From NCBI GenBank assembly GCA_905235205.1, contig CAJOKM010000012.1, positions 1-48,089 of the forward strand: a stretch of 48,089 nucleotides of DNA, written 5' to 3'. Of this stretch, positions 33,815 to 41,587 are shown piece after piece. The position numbers were made by a program, and so were the translations under genes. The DNA is from an uncultured Clostridia bacterium. Its GTDB lineage: Bacteria > Bacillota > Clostridia > Christensenellales > CAG-138. Positions within the stretch are counted from its first letter, which is position 1; every line of letters starts with the position of its first letter. Under the pieces are notes generated by a model, which was given only the letters and a program-made list of their open reading frames with translations, did no database searches and was not told the DNA's origin.

Positions 33815-34153
33815 ATGACAATCCGGGAGATAGCCGATCGTCTTGATGCAACCGTCTATGCGGATCCCGAACGGATCGACGACGATCTGGAGGGGGCATT
33901 CGGCAGCGATATGATGAGCGACGTTCTGGCGTTTGCGGAGAACCGCGACGTGCTTCTGACGGGGCTACTGAACCCGCAGATCGTGCGAACGGCGCACATG
34001 CTGGACATGCGCTGCATCGTCATCGTTCGCGGGAAGACGGCAACCGAGGAGATCAAGCGCCTCGCCGCCGAAAACGAGATCGCCATTGTGGAGACCGCAA
34101 AGACGATGTACGAGGCGAGCGGCAGACTGTACGAAGGCGGGTTGGGCAGATGA
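33815..34153 (+). CDS. DRTGG-domain protein (hydrogenase locus, copy 1)
   Basis: A 112-residue protein consisting of one DRTGG domain: MTIREIADRLDATVYADPE, then SDMMSDVLAFAENRDVLLTG, ARTAHMLDMRCIVIVRGK and a C-terminal helix. DRTGG domains occur N-terminal to HPr kinase/phosphorylase and in CBS/phosphotransacetylase proteins, and are thought to sense ligands. Its stop overlaps the start of the next gene (ATGA), indicating tight coupling to the GHKL ATPase. A second DRTGG protein lies at 35886. Confidence 0.82.
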   Translation: MTIREIADRLDATVYADPERIDDDLEGAFGSDMMSDVLAFAENRDVLLTGLLNPQIVRTAHMLDMRCIVIVRGKTATEEIKRLAAENEIAIVETAKTMYEASGRLYEGGLGR

Positions 34154-34584
34154 CGGCAGGACAGGAACCTCTGCATTTTCATTACGACGTAGACGGCAAC
34201 AACTTTACCTCGGCGGGCGAAGCGTCCGTGCAGGTGAAGCGCATGCTGCGGCAGATGGGTTTCCATCCGGATCTGATCCGCCGCATCTCCGTCGCGATGT
34301 ATGAAGGCGAGATCAATATGGTGATCCATGCAAAGGGCGGCGTTGCTGACGTATACGTGACCCCGGAATGCATTACGGTGATCTTAAAGGACGTCGGCCC
34401 CGGCATCAAGGACGTCAAGATTGCGATGCAGGAGGGGTATTCGACCGCGCCGGATAACATCCGTGCGCTCGGATTCGGGGCCGGCATGGGACTGCCGAAC
34501 ATGAAGCGATACTCGGATGATCTGAAGATCGACTCCGTCGTCGGCGTCGGCACGACGATCGAGATGAAGTTTCTGTCGGCATAA
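34150..34584 (+). CDS. RsbW/SpoIIAB-like GHKL ATPase (anti-sigma-factor-type kinase)
   Basis: A 144-residue stand-alone HATPase of the anti-sigma-factor kinase type. The N box is RRISVAMYEGEINMVIHA, the G1 box ILKDVGPGIKD and the G2 region LGFGAGMGLPNMKRYSD. Proteins of this type phosphorylate antagonist (STAS) proteins or bind sigma factors. No STAS protein or sigma factor is in this operon, so the partner may be a DRTGG protein. The start overlaps the upstream DRTGG gene; nine bases separate it from the HydS-like gene. Confidence 0.83.
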   Translation: MTAGQEPLHFHYDVDGNNFTSAGEASVQVKRMLRQMGFHPDLIRRISVAMYEGEINMVIHAKGGVADVYVTPECITVILKDVGPGIKDVKIAMQEGYSTAPDNIRALGFGAGMGLPNMKRYSDDLKIDSVVGVGTTIEMKFLSA

Positions 34585-34593
34585 GGAGGACGC

Positions 34594-35877
34594 ATGATCG
34601 TATACAAGCATTCCGTTTCCCTGGACCCGGAGAAGTGCAAAGGCTGTACCAACTGTTTGCGCCGCTGTCCCACGCAGGCGATCCGGATTCGCAACGGAAA
34701 GGCTCGTATCAATTCGACGCTCTGCATCGATTGCGGAGAGTGCATCCGCCACTGCCCCTACAAGGCGAAGAAGGCGACGTTCGATGAATGGGACTCGCTC
34801 GATCGTGAAAAGTATCTGATCGCGCTGCCCGCGCCGTCGCTGTTCGGACAGTTCGCAAATCTGGACGACGCCGATTACCTGCTGCAGGGGCTGATCAATC
34901 TTGGATTCAGCGAGGTGTTCGAGGTCGCCAAAGCGGCGGAGCTTGTCACGGATTATACGCGCGCGTACATGCAGCGCATGGGAGATGCGCACATGCCGTT
35001 TATCAGTACGGCATGTCCGGTCGTGGTCCGGCTGATCTCTCTGCGGTTTCCGACGCTTCGGAGCAAAATGGTCCCGGTCATGCCGCCGATCGAACTGGCG
35101 GGCAAGCTCGCAAAAGAGCGCGCGCTCAAGGATCATCCGGAGCTGAACCCGGACAACGTCAAGACCGTGTTCATTTCACCGTGTCCCGCCAAGGTGAGCT
35201 GGGTGAAGAACACGCCGGCGGAAAAGGACTGCTACATCGACTACGTTGTTTCGATGAGCGATATTTATTTCCGGCTGCTTTCGAAAATGGACCGCGGCAG
35301 AATCCCGCAGGTCATGTCCGAATCGGGCATGATCGGCATGAGCTGGCCGTCGTCGGGCGGGGAAGCGAGCGCGCTGATGAACGATCACTACCTCGCGGCG
35401 GACGGCATCGAGAACATCATCCGCGTGCTGGACGATATCGAGATGGGGCATTTTCCCGATCTGAAGTTTGTAGAAATGAACGCGTGCCCGGGCGGGTGCG
35501 TGGGCGGCGTCATGACGGTTGAGAATCCGTATATCGCGCGCGTCCGCATTCGTTCGCTGCAGCGGTACATGCAGATCCAGCAGAACCATATCGCCATTCC
35601 GGAGGGCGAACCGCTTCCGCACGAGATTCTCACGGTCGAACCCGGCGAGTACAGCTCCGCGGAGATTTTAGACGCCGATCGGATGCGGTCGTTCCGCATG
35701 ATGTCCGAGATCGAGCGGATCAGAAATCTGCTTCCGGGCATGGACTGCGGATCATGCGGCGCGCCGACCTGCCGCGCGCATGCGGAGGACGTGGTGCGCG
35801 GCGAATCGAAGCTGGACGACTGCGTGATCCGGATGCGTGAACTCTTGAGAGAACTCGAACGCGACGACGGAAAGTGA
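34594..35877 (+). CDS. HydS-like [FeFe]-hydrogenase-related putative sensor
   Basis: A 427-residue protein with two N-terminal [4Fe-4S] ferredoxin motifs (CKGCTNCLRRCP and CIDCGECIRHCP), an H-cluster domain and a C-terminal four-cysteine [4Fe-4S] domain (Cys 385, 388, 393, 410). The four H-cluster ligands are kept: C141 (STACPVVV), C197 (ISPCPAK), and C298 and C302 (MNACPGGCVGG). The residue before C141 is Ala 140 where catalytic hydrogenases have the proton-shuttle Cys. This matches sensory (group C/D) hydrogenases rather than a working enzyme. No PAS domain is present; the partner ATPases are separate genes here. Confidence 0.88.
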   Translation: MIVYKHSVSLDPEKCKGCTNCLRRCPTQAIRIRNGKARINSTLCIDCGECIRHCPYKAKKATFDEWDSLDREKYLIALPAPSLFGQFANLDDADYLLQGLINLGFSEVFEVAKAAELVTDYTRAYMQRMGDAHMPFISTACPVVVRLISLRFPTLRSKMVPVMPPIELAGKLAKERALKDHPELNPDNVKTVFISPCPAKVSWVKNTPAEKDCYIDYVVSMSDIYFRLLSKMDRGRIPQVMSESGMIGMSWPSSGGEASALMNDHYLAADGIENIIRVLDDIEMGHFPDLKFVEMNACPGGCVGGVMTVENPYIARVRIRSLQRYMQIQQNHIAIPEGEPLPHEILTVEPGEYSSAEILDADRMRSFRMMSEIERIRNLLPGMDCGSCGAPTCRAHAEDVVRGESKLDDCVIRMRELLRELERDDGK

Positions 35878-35885
35878 GAAACGGT

Positions 35886-36215
35886 ATGACGGTACGGAAT
35901 CTGATCGAACGAACGGGATATGAGCCGCTGCTGCTCGGCGACGACGCGCGTGAAATCACGGGCGGATACGCCGGAGACCTTTTAAGCTGGGTCATGGGCA
36001 GAGCCGAAAGCGGCGATTGCTGGGTCACGATCATGTCGAACGTGAACGTCGCGGCGGTCGGGCAGTTGACCGACTGCGCGTGTATCGTTTTTTCGGAAGG
36101 CGTCCGACCGGACGAAGCGGCGGTCAATGCTGCAAAGACGCACGGACTGAACCTGCTTCTGACCGAAAAATCCACGTTTGAGGTCTGCGCCGAAGTCGGC
36201 GCGATGCTCAAATGA
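35886..36215 (+). CDS. DRTGG-domain protein (hydrogenase locus, copy 2)
   Basis: A 109-residue single-domain DRTGG protein (MTVRNLIERTGYEPLLLGDD, GGYAGDLLSWVMGRAESGDCW, MSNVNVAAVGQLTDCACIVF, LNLLLTEKSTFEVCAEVG). A GTG at 35874 overlapping the previous stop could add four residues; I prefer ATG 35886. The DLLSWVMG segment is close to the conserved DRTGG core. Its stop overlaps the PHP gene start. It is paralogous to, but clearly diverged from, the protein at 33815. Confidence 0.8.
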   Translation: MTVRNLIERTGYEPLLLGDDAREITGGYAGDLLSWVMGRAESGDCWVTIMSNVNVAAVGQLTDCACIVFSEGVRPDEAAVNAAKTHGLNLLLTEKSTFEVCAEVGAMLK

Positions 36216-36931
36216 GGACGCTCCGGTACGATCTGCATCTGCATTCCTGCCTGTCCCCGTGCGGGGACATGGATATGACGCCGTGCAATATTGCCGGAAT
36301 GGCGTGTGTGAACGAGCTGGAGCTCGTCGCGCTGACCGACCACAATACGGTCGAGAACTGTCCCGCGTTTTTCGAGGCGTGCGCACAGTACGGCGTCGTG
36401 CCGGTTGCGGGCATGGAGCTGACGACGTCGGAGGACATTCACCTGCTGTGTCTGTTCGAAACGCTCGACGCGGCGCTGGCGTTCGGAAACGCGGTGAAGG
36501 AACACCGCATGAAGATCAAAAACCGCGTGGAGATCTTCGGCGAACAGGCGATTCTGAACGCGCAGGATGAGAAGATCGGAGAGGATCCGTACTTCCTGCC
36601 GGCGGCGACGGACCTGGATCTTGGGGCGGCGGCAGAACTGGTCGGAACATACGACGGCGTTTGCTGGCCGGCGCACATCGATCGCGACGCGAACGGACTT
36701 CTTGCGGTGCTCGGCACGTTTCCGGACGAACCGGTTTTTTCCATTGCGGAGCTGCGCGAAGCAAAGAACCGCGATCTTGCCGGAAACCGTGCGATCATTC
36801 TGAGCTCGGACGCGCACCGGCTGTGGGAGATCGGAGACGCGGGCGGAAGCATCACGCTCGACACCGATGAAACGGAACCGGAAGCGGTCAGAAAAGCGCT
36901 GTTTTCGAAACTGCGGGAGGGAACGCTGTGA
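36212..36931 (+). CDS. PHP-domain phosphoesterase
   Basis: A 239-residue PHP-domain metal-dependent phosphoesterase. Metal-binding motifs are visible: YDLHLHSCLSPCGD (HxH), ALTDHNTVENC (DH), the Glu/His region PVAGMELTTSEDIHLLCLF, CWPAHIDRD and SSDAHRLWEIG. The family includes histidinol phosphatase and nucleotide phosphatases. Embedded in this locus it may dephosphorylate a partner or cleave a small molecule. It overlaps both neighbours by four bases, so it is an integral part of the operon. Confidence 0.85.
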   Translation: MRTLRYDLHLHSCLSPCGDMDMTPCNIAGMACVNELELVALTDHNTVENCPAFFEACAQYGVVPVAGMELTTSEDIHLLCLFETLDAALAFGNAVKEHRMKIKNRVEIFGEQAILNAQDEKIGEDPYFLPAATDLDLGAAAELVGTYDGVCWPAHIDRDANGLLAVLGTFPDEPVFSIAELREAKNRDLAGNRAIILSSDAHRLWEIGDAGGSITLDTDETEPEAVRKALFSKLREGTL

Positions 36932-37482
36932 AAGAGCTTTCGCTGAACATTCTCGACATCGCGCAAAACTCGATCCGCGCCGAAGCGTCGCTGATCGAGA
37001 TCCTGCTCGACGAAACGGAAACGACGCTCACGCTCACGATCCGCGACAACGGCTGCGGCATGTCGGAGGAATTCGTCAAAACGGTGACCGATCCGTTCTC
37101 CACCACACGCACCACGCGCAAGGTCGGAATGGGCATCCCGCTTCTGAAGCTGGCGGCGGAGCAGACGGGGGGAACGCTTTCGATCCGCTCGACGCAAAAA
37201 GAGGTCGATCCTGCGCACGCGGGCACGGAGATCTCGGCGTCGTTTGATAAAACACATCTGGATTTTACGCCGCTCGGCGACGTGGTTTCCACGATTGTCC
37301 TGCTGATTCGCGGAAGCGCGAAGACGGATTTCGTTTTCCGCCACACGCTGCCCGACCGCACGGTCGAACTCGACACGCGCGAGATCCGGCAGGTGCTGGG
37401 GGATGAGGTGCCTCTGGATACATACGAGGTCCTCGCCTGGATTCGTGATATGCTGACGGAGCAGTACGCTTCGGAGGCTTGA
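36928..37482 (+). CDS. Histidine-kinase-like GHKL ATPase without dimerisation domain
   Basis: A 184-residue protein starting with GTG overlapping the PHP stop. The HATPase_c fold covers about residues 1-105: N box SLNILDIAQNSIRAEAS, G1 DNGCGM, F-box-like TDPFSTTR and G2 KVGMGIPLLKLAAEQTGG. A C-terminal ~75-residue extension follows (VVSTIVLLIRGSAKTDFVFRH...EVLAWIRDML). There is no HisKA or phosphoacceptor His, so it cannot autophosphorylate as a standard sensor kinase. It precedes the HydD-like gene by 36 bases. Confidence 0.8.
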   Translation: MKELSLNILDIAQNSIRAEASLIEILLDETETTLTLTIRDNGCGMSEEFVKTVTDPFSTTRTTRKVGMGIPLLKLAAEQTGGTLSIRSTQKEVDPAHAGTEISASFDKTHLDFTPLGDVVSTIVLLIRGSAKTDFVFRHTLPDRTVELDTREIRQVLGDEVPLDTYEVLAWIRDMLTEQYASEA

Positions 37483-37518
37483 CGATATTTTCAAATAACG
37501 AATGAAAGGATCAAACTC

Positions 37519-37881
37519 ATGAAAACATTGGAAGAACTTGCACAGATTCGTGACAGAATGAAAAACAAAGTCGCGCTTCGGGAAGGCACCGGCGAGATCC
37601 GTGTTGTCGTCGGCATGGCGACCTGCGGCATCGCGGCGGGCGCGCGTCCGGTTCTGAACGCGTTTGTGGAACAGGTTGCGAATAAGGATCTGGGCGACCG
37701 CGTCACGGTCACGCAGACCGGCTGCATCGGCATGTGCCGCTTTGAGCCGATCGTTGAGGTCTTTGAGGGCGACAAGCGCACCACATACGTGCACGTCAAG
37801 CCCGATATGGTTCCGGAGATCATTGAGACGCATCTGATCGGCGGCAAACCCGTCGTGAAATATACCAAGGTGGAAGAGTAA
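37519..37881 (+). CDS. Thioredoxin-like ferredoxin-domain subunit (HydD/HndB-like)
   Basis: A 120-residue protein similar to the small subunit encoded between HydC and HydB in bifurcating hydrogenase clusters. The thioredoxin-like fold shows VVVGMATCGIAAGARPVLNAF and VTVTQTGCIGMCRFEPIVEV. Only three cysteines (36, 70, 74) are present, because the second Cys of the C-x4-C pair is Ala, so a normal all-Cys [2Fe-2S] centre is unlikely. GAAAGGA precedes the ATG, and hydB starts 15 bases downstream. Confidence 0.83.
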   Translation: MKTLEELAQIRDRMKNKVALREGTGEIRVVVGMATCGIAAGARPVLNAFVEQVANKDLGDRVTVTQTGCIGMCRFEPIVEVFEGDKRTTYVHVKPDMVPEIIETHLIGGKPVVKYTKVEE

Positions 37882-37896
37882 CGGAGGAAATACAGA

Positions 37897-39690
37897 ATGA
37901 TTCGTACGCATGTTTTGATTTGCGGCGGTACGGGTTGTACCTCTTCCGGCAGCAAGAAGATTGCCGATTTGCTGGAAGAAGAAATCGCAAAAAAAGGTCT
38001 TGCTGAAGAGATCAAGGTCGTTCGCACCGGTTGTTTCGGCCTGTGCGCGCTGGGCCCGGTCATGATCGTGTACCCGGAGGGCACGTTCTACAGCCGCGTC
38101 AAGCTCGAGGACGTTCCCGAGATCGTCGAAGAGCATCTCTTAAAGGGCCGTGTCGTCGACCGTCTCGTCTATCGCGAGAGCGAAGGCGAGGAAAAGGTCG
38201 AGGTTCCGTCCCTGCAGGAAACGGGCTTCTACAAGACGCAGCTGCGCGTTGCGCTTCGCAACTGCGGCGTCATCAACCCGGAACAGATCGACGAGTACAT
38301 CGCGATGGACGGCTATTCCGCGCTCGGCAAAGTGCTCACCGAAATGACGCCGGAACAGGTCGTCCAGGTCATGAAGGACTCGGGGCTCAGAGGCCGCGGC
38401 GGCGCAGGCTTCCCGACCGGCATGAAGTGGGAGTTCGCGGCGAAGAATAAGGTTCCGCAGAAGTACGTCGTGTGCAACGCGGACGAAGGCGACCCCGGCG
38501 CGTTCATGGACCGTTCCGTTCTCGAAGGCGATCCGCATGCGGTGCTCGAAGCGATGGCGATCGCGGGCTATGCGATCGGCGCAAACAAGGGCTTCATCTA
38601 CGTCCGCGCGGAGTACCCGATCGCGGTTCAGCGTTTGAACATCGCCATCGGACAGGCGCGTGAGTACAATCTGCTCGGCAAGGACATCTTCGGCACCGGG
38701 TTCGATTTCGATATCGAAGTCCGTCTCGGCGCAGGCGCGTTCGTCTGCGGCGAGGAGACCGCGCTGTTGACCTCCATCGAGGGCAACCGCGGCGAGCCGA
38801 AGAACAAGCCTCCGTTCCCGGCGAACAAGGGTCTGTTCGGTCAGCCGACGATCATCAACAACGTCGAAACGCTCGCGAACATCCCGCAGATCATTCTGAA
38901 GGGCGCCGACTGGTTCGCGTCCATGGGTACCGAGGGCAGCAAGGGCACCAAGGTCTTCGCGCTCGGCGGCAAGATCGTCAACACCGGTCTTGTGGAGATC
39001 CCGATGGGCACCACGCTTCGCGAGATCATCTACGACATCGGCGGCGGCATCCCGAACGGCAAGAAGTTCAAGGCTGTCCAGACCGGCGGCCCGTCCGGCG
39101 GCTGCATCCCGGCAGAGTTCCTTGACATGCCGATCGACTACGATAACCTCAAGAAGATCGGCGCAATGATGGGCTCCGGCGGTATGATCGTCATGGACGA
39201 AACGACCTGTATGGTCGACGTCGCGCGCTTCTTCCTCGACTTCACGGTCGACGAAAGCTGCGGCAAGTGCACGCCGTGCCGCATCGGTACGAGACGTCTT
39301 CTCGAAATGCTCGACAAGATCACGTCCGGCAACGGCACGCTCGAAGACCTCGATAAGATGGAAGAGCTCTGCAAGTACATTCAGGCGAACGCGATGTGCG
39401 CGCTCGGTCAGACGGCGCCGAACCCGGTTCTGTCCACGCTGAAGTATTTCCGCGACGAGTACGAAGCGCACGTTGTCGAAAAGCGCTGCCCGGCAGGCGT
39501 CTGCAAGAACCTCATGCATTATGAGATCCAGCCCGATAAGTGCCGCGGCTGCACGCTGTGCGCACGCCGCTGCCCGGCCAACGCGATCACGGGCAAGGTC
39601 AAGGAACCGCACGTCATCGATCAGTCGAAGTGCATCAAGTGCGGCGCCTGCATGGAAGGCTGTAAGTTCTCGGCCATCGTGAAGAAATAA
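37897..39690 (+). CDS. hydB: NuoF-like flavoprotein subunit of the electron-bifurcating hydrogenase (HydB)
   Basis: A 597-residue subunit that binds NAD(H) and FMN and is the site of electron bifurcation in HydABC. Domains in order: thioredoxin-like [2Fe-2S] (CGGTGCTSSG...TGCFGLCALGP, 1-120); FMN/NADH domain (RGRGGAGFPTGMKWEF, CNADEGDPGAFMDRS, GAGAFVCGEETALL); SLBB region; NuoF [4Fe-4S] (ESCGKCTPCRIGTRR); and two C-terminal [4Fe-4S] motifs (CRGCTLCARRCP, CIKCGACMEGC). Length and order match HydB/HndC. It is followed after ten bases by hydA. Confidence 0.93.
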   Translation: MIRTHVLICGGTGCTSSGSKKIADLLEEEIAKKGLAEEIKVVRTGCFGLCALGPVMIVYPEGTFYSRVKLEDVPEIVEEHLLKGRVVDRLVYRESEGEEKVEVPSLQETGFYKTQLRVALRNCGVINPEQIDEYIAMDGYSALGKVLTEMTPEQVVQVMKDSGLRGRGGAGFPTGMKWEFAAKNKVPQKYVVCNADEGDPGAFMDRSVLEGDPHAVLEAMAIAGYAIGANKGFIYVRAEYPIAVQRLNIAIGQAREYNLLGKDIFGTGFDFDIEVRLGAGAFVCGEETALLTSIEGNRGEPKNKPPFPANKGLFGQPTIINNVETLANIPQIILKGADWFASMGTEGSKGTKVFALGGKIVNTGLVEIPMGTTLREIIYDIGGGIPNGKKFKAVQTGGPSGGCIPAEFLDMPIDYDNLKKIGAMMGSGGMIVMDETTCMVDVARFFLDFTVDESCGKCTPCRIGTRRLLEMLDKITSGNGTLEDLDKMEELCKYIQANAMCALGQTAPNPVLSTLKYFRDEYEAHVVEKRCPAGVCKNLMHYEIQPDKCRGCTLCARRCPANAITGKVKEPHVIDQSKCIKCGACMEGCKFSAIVKK

Positions 39691-39700
39691 GGAGGACGAC

Positions 39701-41443
39701 ATGGATACTGTTCACATGAAAATCAACGGAATGGAAATCGAAGTACCCGCGGGTTCGACGATTCTCGAAGCGGCGGAGCTCGCCGGCATTCGCATTCCGA
39801 CGCTTTGCTACATGAAAGAGATCAACGCGATCGGCGCATGCCGTATGTGCGTGGTCGAGGTCAAGGGCGCGCGCTCCAACCCCGTTGCGTGCCTGATGCA
39901 GGTTGCCGAGGGCATGGAAGTGCAGACGAACACCGAAGCGCTTCGCCAGTCGCGTAAAATGACGCTCGAGCTGATGCTCAGTAACCACCGTATGGACTGC
40001 TTAAGCTGCGTCAGAAGCGGCAACTGCGAATTGCAGGCGCTGTCTCAGGAATACGGCTGCGACGCGCATAAGTTCGGCGGCGCGCCGACCGAACCGGACA
40101 TCGACGATTCCGCGATCCACCTCATTCGCGACAATTCGAAGTGCATCCTGTGCCGCCGCTGCGTGGCGGTGTGCAAGTACAACCAGCACTGCAACGTCAT
40201 CGGCGCAAACGAGCGCGGCTTCAAAACCCACATCGCAAGCGCGTTCGATCTGCCGCTGGCGACCACGTCGTGCGTCAACTGCGGACAGTGCATCAGCGTC
40301 TGCCCGACCGGCGCGCTGACCGAGCGCGACGATACCGACAAGGTCTGGAAAGCGCTCTCCGATCCCGAAATGCATGTGGTCGTCGGTCCCGCACCGTCGG
40401 TCCGCGTCCAGCTCGGCGAAGAGTTCGGCATGCCGATCGGCACCAACGTCGAGGGCAAGATGATCGCAGCGCTGCGCCGTCTCGGCTTTGACAAGGTGTT
40501 CGACATCGACAACGCCGCGGACGTCACGATCATGGAAGAAGGCACCGAGCTGATCGGTCGTCTCACCAAGGGCGGCAAGCTCCCGCTGATCACGAGCTGC
40601 AGCCCCGGCTGGATCAAGTTCTGCGAGCACTACTATCCGGAGTTCATTCCGAACCTGTCCTCCTGCAAATCGCCGCAGGGCATGTTCGGCGCGCTCGTGA
40701 AGTCCTACTATGCCGAGAAGATGGGCATCGATCCGAAGAAGATCTTCGTCGTCTCGATCATGCCGTGCACCGCGAAGAAGTTCGAGGTGCAGCGTCCCGA
40801 GCTCGGCAAGAACGGCGTACCGGACATCGACGTATCGCTTACCACGCGTGAGCTTGCTTCGATGATCCGCCGTTCGGGCATCAAGTTCACGGAGCTGCCC
40901 GATGAAGTCTGCGATCCGATGCTGGGCGTCGCATCCGGCGCAGGTCACATCTTCGGCGCGACCGGCGGCGTTATGGAAGCCGCTCTGCGTACCGCGTACG
41001 AGAAGGTCACCGGCAAAACGCTTGAGAAGGTCGAGTTCCATGCGGTTCGCGGCACCGAAGCGATCAAGGAAGCGGAGTATGACCTGAACGGCGTCAAAGT
41101 GCGCGTTGCGGTCACCAGCGGCCTTGAGAACGCTTCGAAGCTTCTTGACATGATCAAGAGCGGCGAGAAGCAGTACGAGTTCGTCGAAGTCATGGCGTGC
41201 CCCGGCGGCTGCGTCAACGGCGGCGGTCAGCCCATCCAGCCCGGTTACGTCCGCAACTTTGTGGATCTTCGCGCAAAGCGCGCGGCGGGCCTGTACGGCG
41301 AAGACGAGAACATGCCGCTTCGCAAGAGCCACGAGAACCCCGAAGTGCAGGCGCTGTATCGCGACTATCTCGGCGAACCGAACAGCCACAAGGCGCACGA
41401 GCTGCTGCATACGCACTACACCGAAAGAGGTCTCTATAAATAA
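39701..41443 (+). CDS. hydA: NADH-linked [FeFe]-hydrogenase catalytic subunit, group A (HydA/HndD)
   Basis: A 580-residue catalytic subunit that reduces protons with electrons from NADH and ferredoxin. Order: plant-type [2Fe-2S] (CYMKEINAIGACRMC...C), His-ligated [4Fe-4S] (HRMDCLSCVRSGNC), two [4Fe-4S] motifs (CILCRRCVAVC, CVNCGQCISVCP), the H-cluster domain and a small-subunit-like tail. H-cluster motifs are L1 TSCSPGW (C300, S301), L2 MPCTAKKFE (C356) and L3 VMACPGGCVNGGG (C500, C504). L1 differs from the textbook TSCCPGW. It ends the operon at a strong terminator. Confidence 0.94.
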   Translation: MDTVHMKINGMEIEVPAGSTILEAAELAGIRIPTLCYMKEINAIGACRMCVVEVKGARSNPVACLMQVAEGMEVQTNTEALRQSRKMTLELMLSNHRMDCLSCVRSGNCELQALSQEYGCDAHKFGGAPTEPDIDDSAIHLIRDNSKCILCRRCVAVCKYNQHCNVIGANERGFKTHIASAFDLPLATTSCVNCGQCISVCPTGALTERDDTDKVWKALSDPEMHVVVGPAPSVRVQLGEEFGMPIGTNVEGKMIAALRRLGFDKVFDIDNAADVTIMEEGTELIGRLTKGGKLPLITSCSPGWIKFCEHYYPEFIPNLSSCKSPQGMFGALVKSYYAEKMGIDPKKIFVVSIMPCTAKKFEVQRPELGKNGVPDIDVSLTTRELASMIRRSGIKFTELPDEVCDPMLGVASGAGHIFGATGGVMEAALRTAYEKVTGKTLEKVEFHAVRGTEAIKEAEYDLNGVKVRVAVTSGLENASKLLDMIKSGEKQYEFVEVMACPGGCVNGGGQPIQPGYVRNFVDLRAKRAAGLYGEDENMPLRKSHENPEVQALYRDYLGEPNSHKAHELLHTHYTERGLYK

Positions 41444-41458
41444 TACAAGTGCAATAAG

Positions 41459-41488
41459 AGGGCGGGAGAGCGATCTCCCGCCCTTTTT
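41459..41488 (+). terminator. Intrinsic terminator of the hydrogenase operon
   Basis: Perfect 11-bp GC-rich stem (41459-41469 with 41474-41484, loop GCGA) followed by five T, 16 bases after the hydA stop. Confidence 0.92.
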
Positions 41489-41587
41489 CGTTCTGAAAAA
41501 CGGGTTATCAAAAAATACACACAGAAAAAAGGATTTTTTGGAGTTTTGGCGTATATAATTATAGAATCCTTTTGCGGAGGGAGAAAC

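Noticed and set aside
38140..39702. 520-codon open frame opposite hydB
   Set aside because: It is the antisense shadow of a GC-rich gene with clear NuoF motifs; its translation is Arg/Val/Asp-rich with no recognisable domain and no ribosome-binding site.
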